A stretch of 64,000 nt of DNA from Anaerocolumna aminovalerica (GTDB taxonomy: Bacteria > Bacillota > Clostridia > Lachnospirales > Lachnospiraceae). The DNA is taken from the NCBI RefSeq assembly GCF_900115365.1, contig NZ_FOWD01000015.1:1-64000 (forward strand). Direction: 5' to 3'. The position numbers and the translations under genes are program-made. Positions within the stretch are counted from its first letter, which is position 1. Each line of letters opens with the position of its first letter. Under the pieces are notes generated by a model that was not told the origin of the DNA, made no database searches, and was given only the letters and a program-made list of their open reading frames with translations. Below are positions 62,430 to 64,000 of this stretch, in pieces.

Positions 62430-62468
62430 AAGCAACGGTTTTGAAATGGGGTCTCAAAACCGTTGCTT
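62430..62468. terminator. Bidirectional terminator after the GH4 gene
   Basis: AGCAACGGTTTTGA and TCAAAACCGTTGCT form a perfect 14-bp stem between convergent genes. Confidence 0.85.
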
Positions 62469-62548
62469 ATAATTGACAGTACCTTAGTGTACTTCTTTAT
62501 TATCATGCTGTATATAGACATTTCTTGAATGTAGTATTGATTAAAATT

Positions 62549-64000
62549 TTATTGTTTTTCCACTCCCATTAGTTTACCTTTTTTATTATAAACGGTATGC
62601 ACCACAATTTCACCTCCATCTACAGATTGAAAAGAAAAGACGCCGCCATCCTTGTTTTCATCTATGAAGGTTTTGACCAATTTCCCGTTATAATAAACGT
62701 TACCAACGCCGCTATTTTTCTGCTCTTTATAGTCAATTCCATATTTTTTATATTTGGAGAATTTCTGAGCAAAGGTTTCTCCTTCTGATGTATCTTCTGA
62801 AACATATGTGACTGCTTCGGAAGAACCTTTTAAATCGGCTATATTTCTTTGTTCAAATTCGTCTTGACTATACTTTTTAATTCCTGTTAGTTCACCGAAA
62901 GGATCAAAACTTCCATCACCGTTATCAGTAGCTTTCCTGTTTGTATGAACGTCAACAGTACCTTTTTCATTCAGATATTCATACCGGACAGACGCGGTAT
63001 TATCACCCAAATCCACACCGTCATAAAAATATCTGACAGGCTTGCTTTGAAAATACATATTACCGTTTTTGTCAAATGTAATGCCATAAGGACTATATTC
63101 TGCTAACAACTCCTGTCTGGATGGATTTGATGCGGTTTGTGAATTTTCTTCTATTGAACTTGTATAAGCTATCCCATGGGTATCTGGTTCAAAAGTACCG
63201 GCTAAGACAGTACCATCTGATAATTTAATATCTTTAGTATATTTATAACCCTGCTTCATGCGTTTAAGCTGTTCTTGCCATATAGAATACAATTTGTCCG
63301 TATCTTGCAGTGTCCAAACCCGCCACTTATTCATTTCAGAATCATAAAACTTTTGTGTACCGTCTTCAGCCATCTCTTGATACACATTTTTTTCCTGCTC
63401 CATCCAATTTTGAAACTCGTTAATTTCCCAAAACTCGATTTGGTTTAATAAGTCTGGATTTTTTTCTTTATACTCTTCCTCTGACACCCAAGTGACTCCA
63501 CCATCATTAGAATAGATGTAATTTTTACCGTCTAAGGTTCCAGATATAGACACACTATTGCCTATAGTGTTTCCGTCATCAGCTAATGCTCCCGTTGCGA
63601 AAACGGCTGCTGTAACAATGATCAAAACAAATGCCAGTATTATTCCTATAAAGGAGGGTTTTTTAGTTTTCATAATTGCTTCAATCCTTTCTTCAATTGC
63701 AATCTTGCTGAAATTGTTTATAAGAGGAGACAGGCGGCTTTTCTTTTCCTCCAATCCTATCAGGGTCATGGCATAAGCTGACCTCATATCTACACCAAAA
63801 GTTCTTACAACAGTTTCATCGCATGACAATTCAATGTCCCGGTTTGCCAGTAAATACATCAGCCATACAAAAGGATTAAACCAGTGAACACATAGAGCTA
63901 TTACCAATAATAGTTTTGTTAATGTATCAAAGCGCCGAATATGCACAAACTCATGCATCAGAATATAACGCAGTCGGTTTTTATCCGACCAATCCGTTTG
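62549..64000 (-). CDS. BlaR1/MecR1-like M56 metallopeptidase (start beyond window)
   Basis: 484 codons are present and the frame is open to the window edge. At the start is the zinc motif LMHEFVHIRRFD (HExxH), with the downstream Glu in DIELSCDETVV; then a membrane helix (IGIILAFVLIIVTAAVFATG). An extracellular C-terminal region of about 320 residues follows, rich in charged residues and with repeated 'DGTVLAGTF / YDGVDLGDN' strands but no penicillin-binding SxxK motif. M56 proteins are membrane sensors that cleave a BlaI-type repressor; a different ligand domain is fused here. The blaI partner would lie to the right of the window. Confidence 0.85.
   Translation of the reverse strand, partial: QTDWSDKNRLRYILMHEFVHIRRFDTLTKLLLVIALCVHWFNPFVWLMYLLANRDIELSCDETVVRTFGVDMRSAYAMTLIGLEEKKSRLSPLINNFSKIAIEERIEAIMKTKKPSFIGIILAFVLIIVTAAVFATGALADDGNTIGNSVSISGTLDGKNYIYSNDGGVTWVSEEEYKEKNPDLLNQIEFWEINEFQNWMEQEKNVYQEMAEDGTQKFYDSEMNKWRVWTLQDTDKLYSIWQEQLKRMKQGYKYTKDIKLSDGTVLAGTFEPDTHGIAYTSSIEENSQTASNPSRQELLAEYSPYGITFDKNGNMYFQSKPVRYFYDGVDLGDNTASVRYEYLNEKGTVDVHTNRKATDNGDGSFDPFGELTGIKKYSQDEFEQRNIADLKGSSEAVTYVSEDTSEGETFAQKFSKYKKYGIDYKEQKNSGVGNVYYNGKLVKTFIDENKDGGVFSFQSVDGGEIVVHTVYNKKGKLMGVEKQ

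Overview
The window looks like the chromosome of an AT-rich anaerobic Firmicute, most like the Lachnospiraceae / Clostridium cluster XIVa. The signs are strong AGGAGG ribosome sites, YesM/YesN-type two-component regulators, a GntP/CdaR glycerate module, an IS200-type element and a large extracellular polysaccharide lyase with a (NNG)n linker and an Ig-like tail. The assignment comes from gene content only. No rRNA, tRNA or CRISPR array was seen.

Layout. 0-1.6 kb: the 3' end of an IS200-like transposase with its hairpin-rich right end, then decayed gene pieces (integrase-, acetyltransferase- and peptidase E-like). 1.6-9.5 kb: housekeeping and regulatory genes: cutC, a membrane-anchored MerR regulator, two Xre/membrane-protein cassettes, a DUF3298 protein, a GNAT, and ahpC-ahpF behind a Fur/PerR box. 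9.9-17 kb: a phosphodiesterase, a GNAT behind a leader-peptide/terminator, and a four-gene two-component/FtsX-type ABC exporter operon on the minus strand. 17-21.4 kb: glycerate kinase, GntP permease and CdaR-type regulator. 21.5-24.1 kb: Xre plus a second-type peptide deformylase, a GyrI-like protein and an AraC regulator.

24.4-48.9 kb is a glycosaminoglycan utilisation locus: chemoreceptor, DUF2264 protein, YesN/YesM sensor pair, ABC importer (lipoprotein plus two permeases), unsaturated glucuronyl hydrolase (GH88), cytoplasmic sulfatase, a very large PL8 lyase interrupted by two frameshifts, an intracellular discoidin-like protein, KduD and KduI. The inferred route is: PL8 cuts hyaluronan or chondroitin outside; the ABC system imports the unsaturated disaccharide; sulfatase and GH88 release an amino sugar and 4-deoxy-5-keto-uronate; KduI and KduD carry the latter to 2-keto-3-deoxygluconate. 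The importer's ATPase, KDG kinase, aldolase and the sulfatase-maturing enzyme are not in the window. A TetR regulator with tandem operators and an M23 peptidase sit inside this locus.

50-62.4 kb is a second uptake locus: a complete dipeptide-type ABC transporter (two permeases, two ATPases, lipoprotein), a PIG-L deacetylase, a beta-lactamase-like hydrolase, a two-domain GNAT, a ROK kinase without the usual zinc motif, and a GH4 phospho-glycosidase. This looks like a PTS-independent 'import, deacetylate, phosphorylate, cleave' pathway for an N-acetylated oligosaccharide or glycoconjugate. The window ends inside a BlaR1-like M56 gene.

The least expected signals are a modular hairpin-rich intergenic repeat whose two best copies show compensatory stem changes; a shared ATGTAA-N8-TTACAT operator before three Xre cassettes; the PL8 architecture with a second lyase C-terminal half placed in front of the catalytic toroid; and the ABC/ROK/GH4/PIG-L cluster.
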